From Psychrobacillus faecigallinarum (GTDB lineage Bacteria > Bacillota > Bacilli > Bacillales_A > Planococcaceae), in contig NZ_JACSQO010000004.1 of the NCBI RefSeq assembly GCF_014836595.1, positions 265,519 through 329,518 of the forward strand: a stretch of DNA of 64,000 nt. Reading direction: 5' to 3'. Below, one piece after another: positions 53,397 through 63,029 of this stretch. A program made the translations under genes and the position numbers. Every line of letters begins with the position of its first letter. Position 1 is the first letter of the stretch. The notes under the pieces were generated by a model. That model did no database searches. It was not told the DNA's origin and was given only the letters and a program-made list of their open reading frames with translations.

Positions 53397-54429
53397 TTTT
53401 ATACGCCCCTTTTTTGATATACATATCGTAAACGCTTTTGTGAATTGCCTGCCTAAATTCCTTCTTTGGCGCATCCCTCCCGTAATGGATAGCATTAGTT
53501 AGTAATACTACAAACAGTTCCTCCTTTGGATCCATCCATACCGAGGTTCCAGTAAAACCTGTATGTCCGAACGAACCTATAGACCAATTGCTATTAATGG
53601 TTACTTCTGTATCGATACCATTCCATACTTCAAATCCTAAACCTCTGTGCTTAAAAGTGTTTTGATGGCAATTTTGTAACCAAACAGGATCAAACACAGA
53701 TTGCTCTGAAATATTCAACCAATATTGTGCATAGTGGACTAGGTCGTCTAGACATGAAAATAATCCAGCACTACCAGAAACTCCATTTAACAAAAATGCT
53801 TTTTCATCATGGACCTCACCTTGAATAAAGCAATCATTTATCTTTTCAGTAGTTGCTATTAGATTTCTTATCTCTCCCTTAGGATTAAATATCGTTTGAT
53901 GCATTCCCATTGGTGTTAGAACTTCCTTTGCTACGAATGTATCGAAAACTTCTCCAGAAACCTCCTCAATAATTTTCCCTAATAAAATCATCCCTAAATC
54001 ACTATAAACAACTTCTTTTTCTGGCTTAAATAGTGGAACAACTGTTAGTATCTCTTCCAAAATATTTCTTTTTTCATCCCTTTGAACAGGTGGAAATAAA
54101 TCTGCTGGTAGTCCACTATTATGATATAGAAGGTGTTCAATATTAATATCTGAATAACAAAATTGGGAAATATATTTTTGAACAGGATCCTTTAAAGATA
54201 ATTGTTTTCTATCTAACAACACTAGGAAAGCAGGAAGCGTTGCGACCACCTTAGTCAATGAGGCGATGTCAAAGAGAGTACTAAAAGTAACAGGTTTTCT
54301 TTCGTTATTTCTTGTGATAAAAGAACCAAAGCTATCCCTATAGAGAATTTCCTTATGACGCTGAACATGAATAACTCCACCTGGGATTTTTTCTTCCTCA
54401 ATATACTTCTGTATAAGATCCCTTAGCAT
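53380..54429 (-). CDS. Serine hydrolase (beta-lactamase class C fold), AmiE/YbbE-like
   Basis: 349 residues. SxxK in IASLTKVV near residue 57, YSD for the YxN motif near 142, and GHTGFTG as the third motif. No signal peptide, hence cytosolic or non-classically located. In Bacillus subtilis the related YbbE (AmiE) lies in the murQ-murR-murP-nagZ operon, so a role in muropeptide trimming fits. First gene behind the putative promoter at 54,475. Confidence 0.83.
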   Translation of the reverse strand: MLRDLIQKYIEEEKIPGGVIHVQRHKEILYRDSFGSFITRNNERKPVTFSTLFDIASLTKVVATLPAFLVLLDRKQLSLKDPVQKYISQFCYSDINIEHLLYHNSGLPADLFPPVQRDEKRNILEEILTVVPLFKPEKEVVYSDLGMILLGKIIEEVSGEVFDTFVAKEVLTPMGMHQTIFNPKGEIRNLIATTEKINDCFIQGEVHDEKAFLLNGVSGSAGLFSCLDDLVHYAQYWLNISEQSVFDPVWLQNCHQNTFKHRGLGFEVWNGIDTEVTINSNWSIGSFGHTGFTGTSVWMDPKEELFVVLLTNAIHYGRDAPKKEFRQAIHKSVYDMYIKKGAYKNETMD

Positions 54430-54474
54430 AAAACCTCCCCTTTATCACATAATTTTCAGATAATTAACAATTAT

Positions 54475-54503
54475 AGTATATAAAATAAAATTATAAGAAA
54501 CAA
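54475..54503 (-). promoter_or_regulatory. Putative promoter of the murQ operon
   Basis: On the minus strand TTGTTT (54498-54503) and TATACT (54475-54480) are 17 bases apart. The rest of this 283-base gap is AT-rich, apart from the MFS terminator. Confidence 0.5.
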
Positions 54504-54642
54504 TGAAAATTTTAAAATATTATTTTAATCAATTTAAATATACTTATTTTTTAAAACAATAAAGAGATAGTGATGAGATCTAATGATTTTCTGATTCAAT
54601 CATCCAGTTGGAGAGTCTTCTTTTCTGTAACACATATACCGA

Positions 54643-54674
54643 AAAACCTCACACTTTCAAAGGTGTGAGGTTTT
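54643..54674 (-). terminator. Terminator after the MFS gene
   Basis: AAAACCTCACAC and GTGTGAGGTTTT form a perfect 12-bp stem with a short loop and T-rich flanks, on the minus strand after the MFS stop. Confidence 0.8.
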
Positions 54675-54712
54675 CTTAGAAGGATATAGAACAAATACAT
54701 TTTAAATGTAAT

Positions 54713-55942
54713 TTAAACAACTATAGCTAATTTTCTCCAAAACAAACCTGCATATAACAAACCGATTCCTATCATTAATATTATTCCTATGTATACAGAC
54801 ATCATAGTTGGTACTAAATAAGCCCCTATTATGATTGTTGAACGAGCAATTAGTTCTGCTCCGCTAAAAGAGAAATTGGAAAATGCCGAGTACGATCCTC
54901 TTTTATCCGCTGGAATCATATTTGCTTGCTCTGCATTTCTAACAGGAGAATAGATTAATTCACCGACCGTAGCTATAAAATTAAAGAGTAGAAGTATATA
55001 CCATGTGTTAGCAGATGTAATGGTGATGTATCCTAAGCTATAGAAAGCTAAACCTATAAGCAGTACATGCCTGTTGCTGAAACGATCAGTAATTTTATTT
55101 ATAAAAAATGTTAAACAAACAACTAAAAGCATGTTTTCAATATTTAGCAGACTTAACATTCGGACTCCTGCAAGCTCGAACTCTCCTATATTAACCACCT
55201 TAAAAGTTTCCGCTAACCGAACTCCTATATAACTGTTTAAAGAAAATTCAGCAGCAAAAATAAACATGGAACCTACAACTACCTGAACAAATGGTTTATC
55301 CTTAAAAGCAATTTTATAATTATGTATTAAATCAACAAAAACATTCTGATGCTGCTTTTCCAAAAGCTTATTATGCCCGTTAATTAACCAAATCTTATAT
55401 GCTATCGGAAGGCATAAAGAAGTGAAGGATAATAACATAAACAATTCAATCTGATGGTTTAAATATAGTAATCCCCCTAATGCTGCCCCTATAGCCATAG
55501 ATAAATTAGTTAACCAATAATCTAACGCATATACCTCTTTGCGATTGTCAGGAGTAGTAGAATCAATGACTAATGCATGCATAGCAGGCCTTCCTAAGCT
55601 GCTTGTAATAATATATATAGTATATGCAACTGCAAACAGCCAAATGATATTCGATTTTGGCAACAAGCTAACTGTCATACAAACAAACATACACCCACTT
55701 AAAAATGAAGTGATTACTAATAAACCCTTCCTTGGTAAACGGTCTGAAATGTATCCTCCAATAAGACTGATAAGAAAACTAACTCCTACTGTGCCTATTA
55801 AAAATAAACCCGCCCATACTTTGCTCATCTCTTGTGCAAAGAACAATGCCATAAAAGGCATGACAGCAGATGAAACAGCTCTGTTAAAAAAAGATGTAAT
55901 TAATCGAACTTTAATATTTTGTGGGTAGTTTTTCCATTTCAT
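54713..55942 (-). CDS. Major facilitator superfamily transporter
   Basis: 409 residues with 12 predicted membrane segments. The loop 2-3 motif GYISDRLPRKGLL fits the MFS GxxxDRxGRR pattern. It resembles drug or sugar efflux members (MdtH/SetA-like). ATG at 55942 follows AAAGGAGG by eight bases. It is divergent from an SgrR-type regulator, as sugar-efflux genes often are. Confidence 0.85.
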   Translation of the reverse strand: MKWKNYPQNIKVRLITSFFNRAVSSAVMPFMALFFAQEMSKVWAGLFLIGTVGVSFLISLIGGYISDRLPRKGLLVITSFLSGCMFVCMTVSLLPKSNIIWLFAVAYTIYIITSSLGRPAMHALVIDSTTPDNRKEVYALDYWLTNLSMAIGAALGGLLYLNHQIELFMLLSFTSLCLPIAYKIWLINGHNKLLEKQHQNVFVDLIHNYKIAFKDKPFVQVVVGSMFIFAAEFSLNSYIGVRLAETFKVVNIGEFELAGVRMLSLLNIENMLLVVCLTFFINKITDRFSNRHVLLIGLAFYSLGYITITSANTWYILLLFNFIATVGELIYSPVRNAEQANMIPADKRGSYSAFSNFSFSGAELIARSTIIIGAYLVPTMMSVYIGIILMIGIGLLYAGLFWRKLAIVV

Positions 55943-56039
55943 ATTGTACACCTCCTTTGTATTTAGTATATTAAACTAGACTTTTGAATTTAAAAATGGA
56001 CATTTTTTTATAAGTTGTCCACTTAATGAGGTGTTTTAC

Positions 56040-57677
56040 ATGGATCGTTCATTGCTAACTCTTTGGAACACTGTCCCTTCAGGTAAGATTAAGCAAGAAG
56101 AGATTGCAAATATAATAGGTTTCAGCACTAAGCAAACAAAGAGGTATATACAGAAGTGGTGCTCTGAGGGCTGGATGAAGTTCATCGCTGGAAAAGGTAG
56201 AGGAAATTCTTCACAATTAATGTGGTTAAAGGATGTCGAAGCTTGCTTTGAGGAGCAAGTCATACTTATTTTAGAAATAGAAAGCGCAGAAATAAGTAGT
56301 AAATACTTAATGTATGATTGGACAACAGATTGTCGACAAAGATTGATGAAAAAGTTTCAAAACAAGCTTGGCTTTGTACAGCAAATGGACGATAAGCTCA
56401 TTGTTCCAAGAAAAAACCCATTTCTTACATTTCATCCGTTAAAATCTGCTGACGCACATAGTGCCAATATGGTCGCTACGATTTATAATCGCCTAGTTTC
56501 TGTGGATGAAAGCGGCATAGTTTCACCAGAACTTTGTCACAGTTGGGATATTACAGACACCAAACTTCGACTTTACCTAAAGAAAGATATCTCCTTTCAC
56601 GACGGCTCTATTCTCACCGCAGAAGATGTCGTATTATGTCTACGCAAACTAAAAAACAATATACAATTTTCGGTATTATGTAAGCCAATTGAAAAAATAG
56701 AAGCTGTTGCTCCATTAATAGTAGATATCTCTTATCCAACAGGTTGTAGTTACTGCCTACAGCTTTTAGGAAGTATGAATGCAAGTATTTATAAGGAGCA
56801 TTTGGATTTTATTTATGGTACGGGATGTTACTATGTAGAAGAAAATAATCCAACAATCACTACATTAGTAGTCTTTAAAGATTACTATGGGGAAAGGCCT
56901 CTTTTAGATAAGATTGAATTCGTTCAAGTGCCAGTAGATTTTGAGAACGTTTATCGCACATCAACTGCTCAACAAACTTATTTTCCCATTAAAAGTGACT
57001 CGGGCTTTGGAATTATATTGATGAATCCACATTTAGATATTGAAATACGGCAATATCTTCATTACATAATTTCCAAATACCGAAATGAAATAAATACTGT
57101 CGATGAGAGGCTATTACCCAATGAAGAAGGTTGCTTAATTGGAATAAGTAAAAAATATCGTTTAAACCATATACCTCGCCCTGAGTTTAAGAGACCTATA
57201 ATACTGAAATTAATAGATTATACAAACAAACCTACTCTTTGGTTAAAAGGCATTCTTACAAAGAATGGTGTTCCAGTAGAGATTAAAACAGTTTCCTTTG
57301 AGGACAATCTTATGAATAGGGATTCAAATAATGAAGTAGATTTATACATACATGGGGAAATATTTGAAATGAATCAAAGTTATTCTTTTTTTCATTTTCT
57401 TCTTAACGGATATTCTCCTATAGCCAATGTCTTACGAAAACAAGATAAATATCAATGTGTATTAAAAAAGTACGCTAATACCCCTTTTGAAGAATGGACT
57501 TCCTTGCACAAAAAAATTGATCGGATGTTAATAGAGGATTCTTTAGCATGTCCTTTATATTATTCAAAAAGACAAATTCCTTTTTCTACTGATTTAATGA
57601 ACATAAATATAAAGCATTTCGGGTATGTTGATTTTTCAAAGCTTTGGGTCAAGCCAGACATACAATTTAAATCATGA
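56040..57677 (+). CDS. SgrR-family transcriptional regulator
   Basis: 545 residues. N-terminal winged-helix region (IANIIGFSTKQTKRYIQKW near residue 24), then a solute-binding family 5 domain starting FLTFHPLKSADAHS and including DISFHDGSILTAEDVVLCL. E. coli SgrR has this same structure and senses sugar-phosphate stress next to the exporter setA. Here the adjacent divergent MFS gene fits the same arrangement. ATG at 56040 follows GAGGTG. Confidence 0.83.
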   Translation: MDRSLLTLWNTVPSGKIKQEEIANIIGFSTKQTKRYIQKWCSEGWMKFIAGKGRGNSSQLMWLKDVEACFEEQVILILEIESAEISSKYLMYDWTTDCRQRLMKKFQNKLGFVQQMDDKLIVPRKNPFLTFHPLKSADAHSANMVATIYNRLVSVDESGIVSPELCHSWDITDTKLRLYLKKDISFHDGSILTAEDVVLCLRKLKNNIQFSVLCKPIEKIEAVAPLIVDISYPTGCSYCLQLLGSMNASIYKEHLDFIYGTGCYYVEENNPTITTLVVFKDYYGERPLLDKIEFVQVPVDFENVYRTSTAQQTYFPIKSDSGFGIILMNPHLDIEIRQYLHYIISKYRNEINTVDERLLPNEEGCLIGISKKYRLNHIPRPEFKRPIILKLIDYTNKPTLWLKGILTKNGVPVEIKTVSFEDNLMNRDSNNEVDLYIHGEIFEMNQSYSFFHFLLNGYSPIANVLRKQDKYQCVLKKYANTPFEEWTSLHKKIDRMLIEDSLACPLYYSKRQIPFSTDLMNINIKHFGYVDFSKLWVKPDIQFKS

Positions 57678-57846
57678 TATGTGCTTCATATAATTGTCCA
57701 TGTTGAAGATGTTTGCTATTAATTGATGAATTTGAAAAAGCTCCCCAGTTGGAGATGGCAGGCTACCTAATATGATACAGAAACTTCCAATAATGATTAA
57801 CACGCATGAAAGTCAAGGATAATTTGTTTCATCACCTTCTAAAATG

Positions 57847-57886
57847 ACAAAGTACCCTGAGACGTGGAATTCTCAAGGTACTTTGT
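57847..57886. terminator. Bidirectional terminator
   Basis: ACAAAGTACC and GGTACTTTGT form a perfect stem with inner pairs CTGAGA and TCTCAA. It lies between the convergent SgrR and UbiB genes. The 170 bases before it hold nothing recognised. Confidence 0.75.
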
Positions 57887-57913
57887 AGATGTTCATAGTA
57901 TAGTCCATTCAAA

Positions 57914-59911
57914 TTAATGTCGTTTCATCAATCTAATTGCTTGTATGGAGAGACGTACAAGCAATACTGCGCATAGAAATAATCCAACAAAAGCAGCAGT
58001 ATTTAAATATACAGCATATGCAGTTTCTATAAATTGAGCAATTGCTAGTAATGAAACAGATATTATTCCAAAAGTAATCCCGACAAACAATAGAATAAAT
58101 CGAGAAAAGAGGTGAGTTACAAATTGAGCATTATTCTTATCTGAAAAAATATCATGATGTAAAATAATTTTTCCACTTTCCACTTTTTGGACGAGCTTAT
58201 CAACTCGTCTTGGTATTTTTCTCAATGCTGGTAGCAATAAAGCGAACTCTTCTTCTATTCTTTCCTTTGTAACTTTTGGTTCCTTAAATGGCTTTTTTAA
58301 CAAAGAAGTCAAATAATCCGACGAATATTCTTTTGCTTCTGCAAAAATATCAAATTTAGGTTGGATTAGCTTAAGCGTGCCCTCTAAAGTTATAATTGAA
58401 CGCATAGCAATTCCTACGGAAGGATAAAACGATAAGCCAAATTCTCTAACTAACTTAAAGAAAGCTTGAATTAGCTCATCCGTTGGTATTCGTTCTACGT
58501 ATGAAATTCGAAGAAGGATTTGAGACAAAGCCTGTTCCATTTTTACTCTATCAATGTGATCATGGTCTTCTACAAGCAATGTTACTGCATCATAAAGCAT
58601 ATTAGCGTCATTATGCTGAATGCCCATTAAAAAAATCTTCATTCCTTCTTGCTGAGGCTCTGCCAGTCTTCCTACTGCGCCAAAATCTAACAAAATCGGG
58701 AGTCCATCTGTTTTATCAATGAAGATATTTCCCGGATGTGGATCAGCGTGAAAAATTCCAGAATAAAGCATTTGATCGAAAAATGAGTAGAGTACCGTTT
58801 GAGCAAACTCCTCCCGATCTATATTTAGTGTTTTAAACAACGTATCGCCATTTGCTACACTTTGCCCGTAAGCATGCTCAAAAATAATGATGTTTTTATT
58901 GCTCAAATCGGTGTAAACATAAGGTATTTTCACCTCATACTTACTGTTTTTCAGGGCATTTTTGACTTGAACTGCATTCCGTTTTTCTATTTCAAAATTC
59001 ACTTCTTCTTTTAGGTTATCTGCAAATCCTAGTGCTAACTCACATAGGCCCAATCTTTCTGCCCAAGAGGATTTGTCTGTTAACCAACGAACAAACTCTA
59101 ATAAAATATTTAAATCATCCCTTATCATTGACTTGACATCGGGACGTAATAATTTGACAACAACCTGTTGATTGTTTTCTTTCAGTACTGCTTTATGTAC
59201 TTGACCAATTGAAGCGGAAGCCAAAGGAATCATATCTAAATATGAAAATATATCTTCCATACTACAAGGCAACGATTTATCTAAAATCTTTTTTACATCT
59301 GATTCTTGTAATGGCTCCACATTTTGCTGAAGCTTCTCCAGTTCTCTAATAAATACAGGAGAAAACAAGTCTTTACGAGTTGAAAGTACCTGACCAAACT
59401 TTATAAAAATACCTCCGGCTTGCTCTAGTGTATCGCGAAAGGCGATTGCCATTTCATAATCGTTATCTCTATGCTTGGTATATTTCAAAGCTCGAGAAAT
59501 CCCATTCTTAGCAGCTATTTGAATTACTTGTCGCATTCTTTTTTGACCTCTCCATTGACTTCTTAGCCTTAAAAGAAAAGGTCTTTGTCGCATAGTACTT
59601 GATTTTCGTTCCCCATTATCCATCGGTCCAAATAATTCAAAGAATAAGTACAATAGCATAGAAATCAAAAGCATACTACCTATCCATATTATAGTGCTGA
59701 CGTCCATAAATGAATAAACGAAATCCTCGGAAAGAAAGTCAATATTCCTTAAATAGGCATACCAGTAAACAAAAAAGGTAAACACAATGCTAATAAAAAC
59801 AGAAAGGATTCTTTTCATAAAATTGATTTGGGAACCCATCAGCTTTCCACTTACATAGTAAATAAATAAAGATATTAAAATTATTTGTACAATTAACTTT
59901 GCATATATCAA
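57914..59911 (-). CDS. ABC1/UbiB-family atypical kinase
   Basis: 665 residues. Membrane segments at both ends (residues about 5-80 and 600-660) flank a protein-kinase-like domain with the diagnostic FIKFGQVLSTR (KxGQ) motif, ASASIGQVHKA, FHADPHPGNI and LLDFGAVGRL. UbiB proteins support isoprenoid-quinone metabolism in other bacteria, while the Firmicute role is unclear. Starts at TTG eight bases after GGGGG. Confidence 0.87.
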   Translation of the reverse strand: MIYAKLIVQIILISLFIYYVSGKLMGSQINFMKRILSVFISIVFTFFVYWYAYLRNIDFLSEDFVYSFMDVSTIIWIGSMLLISMLLYLFFELFGPMDNGERKSSTMRQRPFLLRLRSQWRGQKRMRQVIQIAAKNGISRALKYTKHRDNDYEMAIAFRDTLEQAGGIFIKFGQVLSTRKDLFSPVFIRELEKLQQNVEPLQESDVKKILDKSLPCSMEDIFSYLDMIPLASASIGQVHKAVLKENNQQVVVKLLRPDVKSMIRDDLNILLEFVRWLTDKSSWAERLGLCELALGFADNLKEEVNFEIEKRNAVQVKNALKNSKYEVKIPYVYTDLSNKNIIIFEHAYGQSVANGDTLFKTLNIDREEFAQTVLYSFFDQMLYSGIFHADPHPGNIFIDKTDGLPILLDFGAVGRLAEPQQEGMKIFLMGIQHNDANMLYDAVTLLVEDHDHIDRVKMEQALSQILLRISYVERIPTDELIQAFFKLVREFGLSFYPSVGIAMRSIITLEGTLKLIQPKFDIFAEAKEYSSDYLTSLLKKPFKEPKVTKERIEEEFALLLPALRKIPRRVDKLVQKVESGKIILHHDIFSDKNNAQFVTHLFSRFILLFVGITFGIISVSLLAIAQFIETAYAVYLNTAAFVGLFLCAVLLVRLSIQAIRLMKRH

Positions 59912-60110
59912 AAAAGTATCCCCCTATCTTTTTTATCTCAGTTCAATATATATATACATTCCCCTCTTCTACTTATTATTAATCTCTTTCACAAGCACTT
60001 TTTAGTACGATTAAGTATTTCAATTTTTTGAAGACAATATAATATTTGTTAACTAAATCATATTTCCCTTTAAATTCATTAAGACTTTTAGATTATTTAT
60101 TTTATTGAAA

Positions 60111-60135
60111 GTTTTATAGATAAATTCATGGGTAA
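60111..60135 (+). promoter_or_regulatory. Possible sigma-B promoter of Mn catalase
   Basis: GTTTTA (60111-60116) and GGGTAA (60130-60135) are 13 bases apart, close to the sigma-B consensus GTTTAA/GGGTAT. The homologous ydbD of Bacillus subtilis is a general stress gene. The remaining sequence between this and UbiB is AT-rich without features. Confidence 0.4.
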
Positions 60136-60176
60136 TTTAAAAATTGTCTATAAATTTCTAAAGGAGGATTCTATAT

Positions 60177-60944
60177 ATGTTTTTTAACAAAAAAGAATTG
60201 AGCTTTCATGCGGTACCGGACAAGCCAGATCCAGTATTAGCAAAACACCTACAAGAAATTATTGGTGGTCAGTTTGGAGAGATGAGTGTTGCGATGCAGT
60301 ATCTTTTCCAAGGCTGGAATACAAGAGGAAACGAAAAATATAAAGACTTACTGATGGATACAGGAACAGAAGAACTTGGTCACATTGAAATGATAGCCAC
60401 AATGGTGGCAAGACTTTTAGAAGGCGCACCAGTCACAGAACAGGAAAAAGGCGCAGCTAACCCAGTAATAGGTGCAATTATGGGAGGTATGAGTCCAAAG
60501 GATGTACTAGTAGAGGGTATGAATCCTCAGCACGCAATCGTCTCGGGCTTAGGTGCTATGCCTGTGAATTCAGTTGGAGTGCCATGGAATGCTGGATATA
60601 TTGTAGCAAGTGGTAACTTATTAGCAGATATGCGACATAACGTGATGGCTGATTCAGAAGGGCGTTTACAAGTAGCTCGTCTTTATAGCATGACAGATGA
60701 TAAAGGAGTTAGAGATATGCTGTCCTTCCTTTTAGCTCTAGATACAATGCACCAAAATCAAGGGCTAGCAGCTATAAAAGACTTAGAAGCAACAGAAGGT
60801 GGAGTTATTTGTCCCACAACAATTCCACCTGAGTGGGAAGCAACCGAATTTTCTCATACTCTATATAATCATTCGGAAGGAGAAGACAGTGCCGAATTGC
60901 CGTGGTTAAAGGGCAATGCTCCTGATGGACACCCTTTCTCCTAA
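60177..60944 (+). CDS. Manganese catalase, C-terminally truncated
   Basis: 255 residues. The ferritin-like core with the di-manganese ligands is intact: GEMSVAMQYLFQGWN, GTEELGHIEMIA and the later helix LLALDTMHQNQ. Family members usually continue by about 30 residues. Here TAA at 60942-60944 interrupts the frame, and the next 29 codons encode a tail typical of the family (see next entry). The core could still be active. AAAGGAGG precedes ATG. Confidence 0.9.
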   Translation: MFFNKKELSFHAVPDKPDPVLAKHLQEIIGGQFGEMSVAMQYLFQGWNTRGNEKYKDLLMDTGTEELGHIEMIATMVARLLEGAPVTEQEKGAANPVIGAIMGGMSPKDVLVEGMNPQHAIVSGLGAMPVNSVGVPWNAGYIVASGNLLADMRHNVMADSEGRLQVARLYSMTDDKGVRDMLSFLLALDTMHQNQGLAAIKDLEATEGGVICPTTIPPEWEATEFSHTLYNHSEGEDSAELPWLKGNAPDGHPFS

Positions 60945-61034
60945 GACCAAGGTAAAGCATTCGGTGAAAAACCAGTTCTTAGTCCTGCCCCTCCCTCATT
61001 GCACAATACTTTGCCTGCGGAAGATATGAAGTAA
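60945..61034 (+). pseudogene. Cut-off C-terminal tail of the Mn catalase
   Basis: The same frame remains open after the stop for 29 codons, ending at TAA 61032-61034. It encodes AFGEKPVLSPAPPSLHNTLP, the type of Pro-rich tail found in Bacillus Mn catalases. A single base change (for example TAA from TAT or TAC) would restore the full 285-residue protein. Confidence 0.7.
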
Positions 61035-61044
61035 ACTAAATTAT

Positions 61045-61089
61045 ACTGCAAACAAACGCAAGCCCGGTATAGTTTGTTTACAGTAATTT
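61045..61089 (+). terminator. Terminator after Mn catalase
   Basis: ACTGCAAACAAAC and GTTTGTTTACAGT pair over 13 positions with one mismatch, followed by a T run. It lies just after the second stop, not the first. Confidence 0.75.
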
Positions 61090-61093
61090 TTAA

Positions 61094-61918
61094 TTAGCTA
61101 TTTTTTAATTGATGTGCCTCTTCAATTCCGAATTGAAAATTTTGAGTTAGTAAATCATTTACTTCTCTAGCTATTAACTCTTTAAATTCGACTAGCTGTT
61201 GACTTTGAAAGTTTGATTCGGATATTTTTCCTGTATATATGTTAATAGCTTGGAATACTAACGTTTTGTGCTCTTCTGGTAAACTGTTGGCTCCCCATTG
61301 ACCAGCCTCCAATTTAGAGCATATTGTACTCTCCTTTAAATAACGATAAACTCTTAACATATTTAATATGGAATAAACAGGATCTATCTCTAAATCATTT
61401 AAACAATCCTTATAGTCTTGTAAAATTGCTGATGTATAGTGAATAGTGGGTACAGTTGGAAACACTGCTTTTATGGGTTCACCTCTAAGGCATATTCCTT
61501 TATAAGTAACAATGGTTATATGTGCAGCTAAATCAGCATCTACTTTTTCTCCTAATAACCATTTTTCACTACATTCTTCGTATCTTTCCCTCCAATATTC
61601 ACTAAAATGATAATCATAGGATGGAGGATAGTCCCAGTTTTCTAGCTGGCTTCTATTCATAAAACTAATTTCAATTGGATAAGGATTATTTGAAATCTTT
61701 AAAAATAACTCAGTCAACGATAATTTCTCTTGGAATGACAATGCTTTTTTGGTTACCACCAAAATATCTATGTCACTCCTTGATGGATTAAAACCACCTA
61801 TTGCCAGAGAGCCATGTAAGTAATAACCAACATTATTTTCGTCAACTATTTTCTGTATTTGGCCAATCACCTGTATTATAAATGCTTTAATATTTTCTGA
61901 AGCATTAGCCCAAATCAT
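61094..61918 (-). CDS. Nucleotidyltransferase, aminoglycoside adenylyltransferase-like
   Basis: 274 residues. The nucleotidyltransferase core is HGSLAIGGFNPSRSDIDILVV near residue 36, with two metal-binding Asp, and a DUF4111-like helical C-terminal domain. This is the layout of AadA/ANT(9) enzymes, but the set also contains many with no drug-modifying activity. AAAGGGGG precedes ATG; it overlaps the cupin gene by 14 bases. Confidence 0.75.
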   Translation of the reverse strand: MIWANASENIKAFIIQVIGQIQKIVDENNVGYYLHGSLAIGGFNPSRSDIDILVVTKKALSFQEKLSLTELFLKISNNPYPIEISFMNRSQLENWDYPPSYDYHFSEYWRERYEECSEKWLLGEKVDADLAAHITIVTYKGICLRGEPIKAVFPTVPTIHYTSAILQDYKDCLNDLEIDPVYSILNMLRVYRYLKESTICSKLEAGQWGANSLPEEHKTLVFQAINIYTGKISESNFQSQQLVEFKELIAREVNDLLTQNFQFGIEEAHQLKNS

Positions 61919-62282
61919 TTTTACTTCCCCCTTTCATTGGCATATATATTTCTGGTTGGAGTCCTTCTGCCTCTATGACCATTGCTGTTAAATAAGTATC
62001 AGTTGTGGTTTCATGCCCCTCCCCCTTTTCCCAGAACACTGCATCGCCAGCTCGTATTTCAACCTTCGTTTGATTCGTACCAGATACCCTACCCTCTCCA
62101 TTAACAATCAGTAGTAGCTGAGGAACAACTGCTTCATGATATCCAATGACTCCTTTTTCCTCCAAATGCATACAGCCTATTACCGTTTCACTTTCTATTT
62201 TAGCGATCCGTGACATGATAAAATTCGAATTAAAGTGGTGAATCTTATGTCCAACCTGTTGATCAAAACGAAAAATTTTCAT
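61905..62282 (-). CDS. Cupin-domain protein
   Basis: 125 residues, a single cupin barrel: HEAVVPQLLLIVNGEGRVSG and AGDAVFWEKGEGHETTT. The first motif has few His, so metal binding is uncertain. ATG at 62282 follows GGAGGG. Coupled to the nucleotidyltransferase gene; function of the pair unknown. Confidence 0.75.
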   Translation of the reverse strand: MKIFRFDQQVGHKIHHFNSNFIMSRIAKIESETVIGCMHLEEKGVIGYHEAVVPQLLLIVNGEGRVSGTNQTKVEIRAGDAVFWEKGEGHETTTDTYLTAMVIEAEGLQPEIYMPMKGGSKNDLG

Positions 62283-62464
62283 TAGACAACCCTCCATAGC
62301 CTATTTAAATTCGACTATAAAAGCAGATATTCCTTCTATTTTTTAATATAGAAGCTATGATAAAGGTAAAGGTGGATTTAAAAATGCTATAAATAATGAG
62401 CTGGAAATGTACCTCCATGCTCATTACATTTTGCACCCATCAAATTAATACAAGTCTCTTAAGA

Positions 62465-62848
62465 TTATTTAAAATTACTTGGAATTTTAACGAGAACATA
62501 ATTTTTAGTCCACATTTGAGTGGTGGCAATTAATCTTTTTTCGTCTTTTTCAAAGAACAGGCCAGCACCATCTTTCCCCTTAAATTCCCATCCGGTTGAA
62601 CCTATCATTTGTATTATATTTTCATCCGCAATCGAAATACCTTGATTCTCACTACTTGTGATATACCAAATAGAATTGGCTTCTACGGCAATTTCAGCTA
62701 TCTTACTATCCGATTCTTTTAGTAGTTCAATCGCTTGTTTTGCAGATAAATCATCTATCGGAAGAGAAGGATAATATAATTTATTTATAAATACGAACAC
62801 TGCAATAACGGCTATAAATAAACCTAAAATAATTCTAACTTTTACCAA
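62465..62848 (-). CDS. Small membrane-anchored protein, unknown
   Basis: 127 residues: an N-terminal membrane segment (residues about 4-24) and a compact domain with IWYITSS and LFFEKDEKRLIATTQMW. TTG start with GGGAGG seven bases upstream. No family recognised. Confidence 0.6.
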   Translation of the reverse strand: MVKVRIILGLFIAVIAVFVFINKLYYPSLPIDDLSAKQAIELLKESDSKIAEIAVEANSIWYITSSENQGISIADENIIQMIGSTGWEFKGKDGAGLFFEKDEKRLIATTQMWTKNYVLVKIPSNFK

Positions 62849-62930
62849 TTAATTACCTCCCAATTAATGAAGTCGACTATAGAATCCTACGTACCCTTAG
62901 ATTTGCTTACCTGCTCCTTTAGATTAATAA

Positions 62931-62964
62931 GAAAAAAGGTTTACTCCTTCTTGAATTAAAGCAC
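62931..62964 (-). repeat. Short interspersed repeat, copy A
   Basis: A 34-base segment containing AAAAAAGGTTTACTCCTTC closely matches 63499-63533, in the same direction. Each copy lies downstream of a small unknown gene. Confidence 0.45.
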
Positions 62965-63029
62965 CCGTATATTTTTTAAGAACAGCTACTCTAATTCCAC
63001 AATCTCACCCAATTGCTGAACGATTAATT

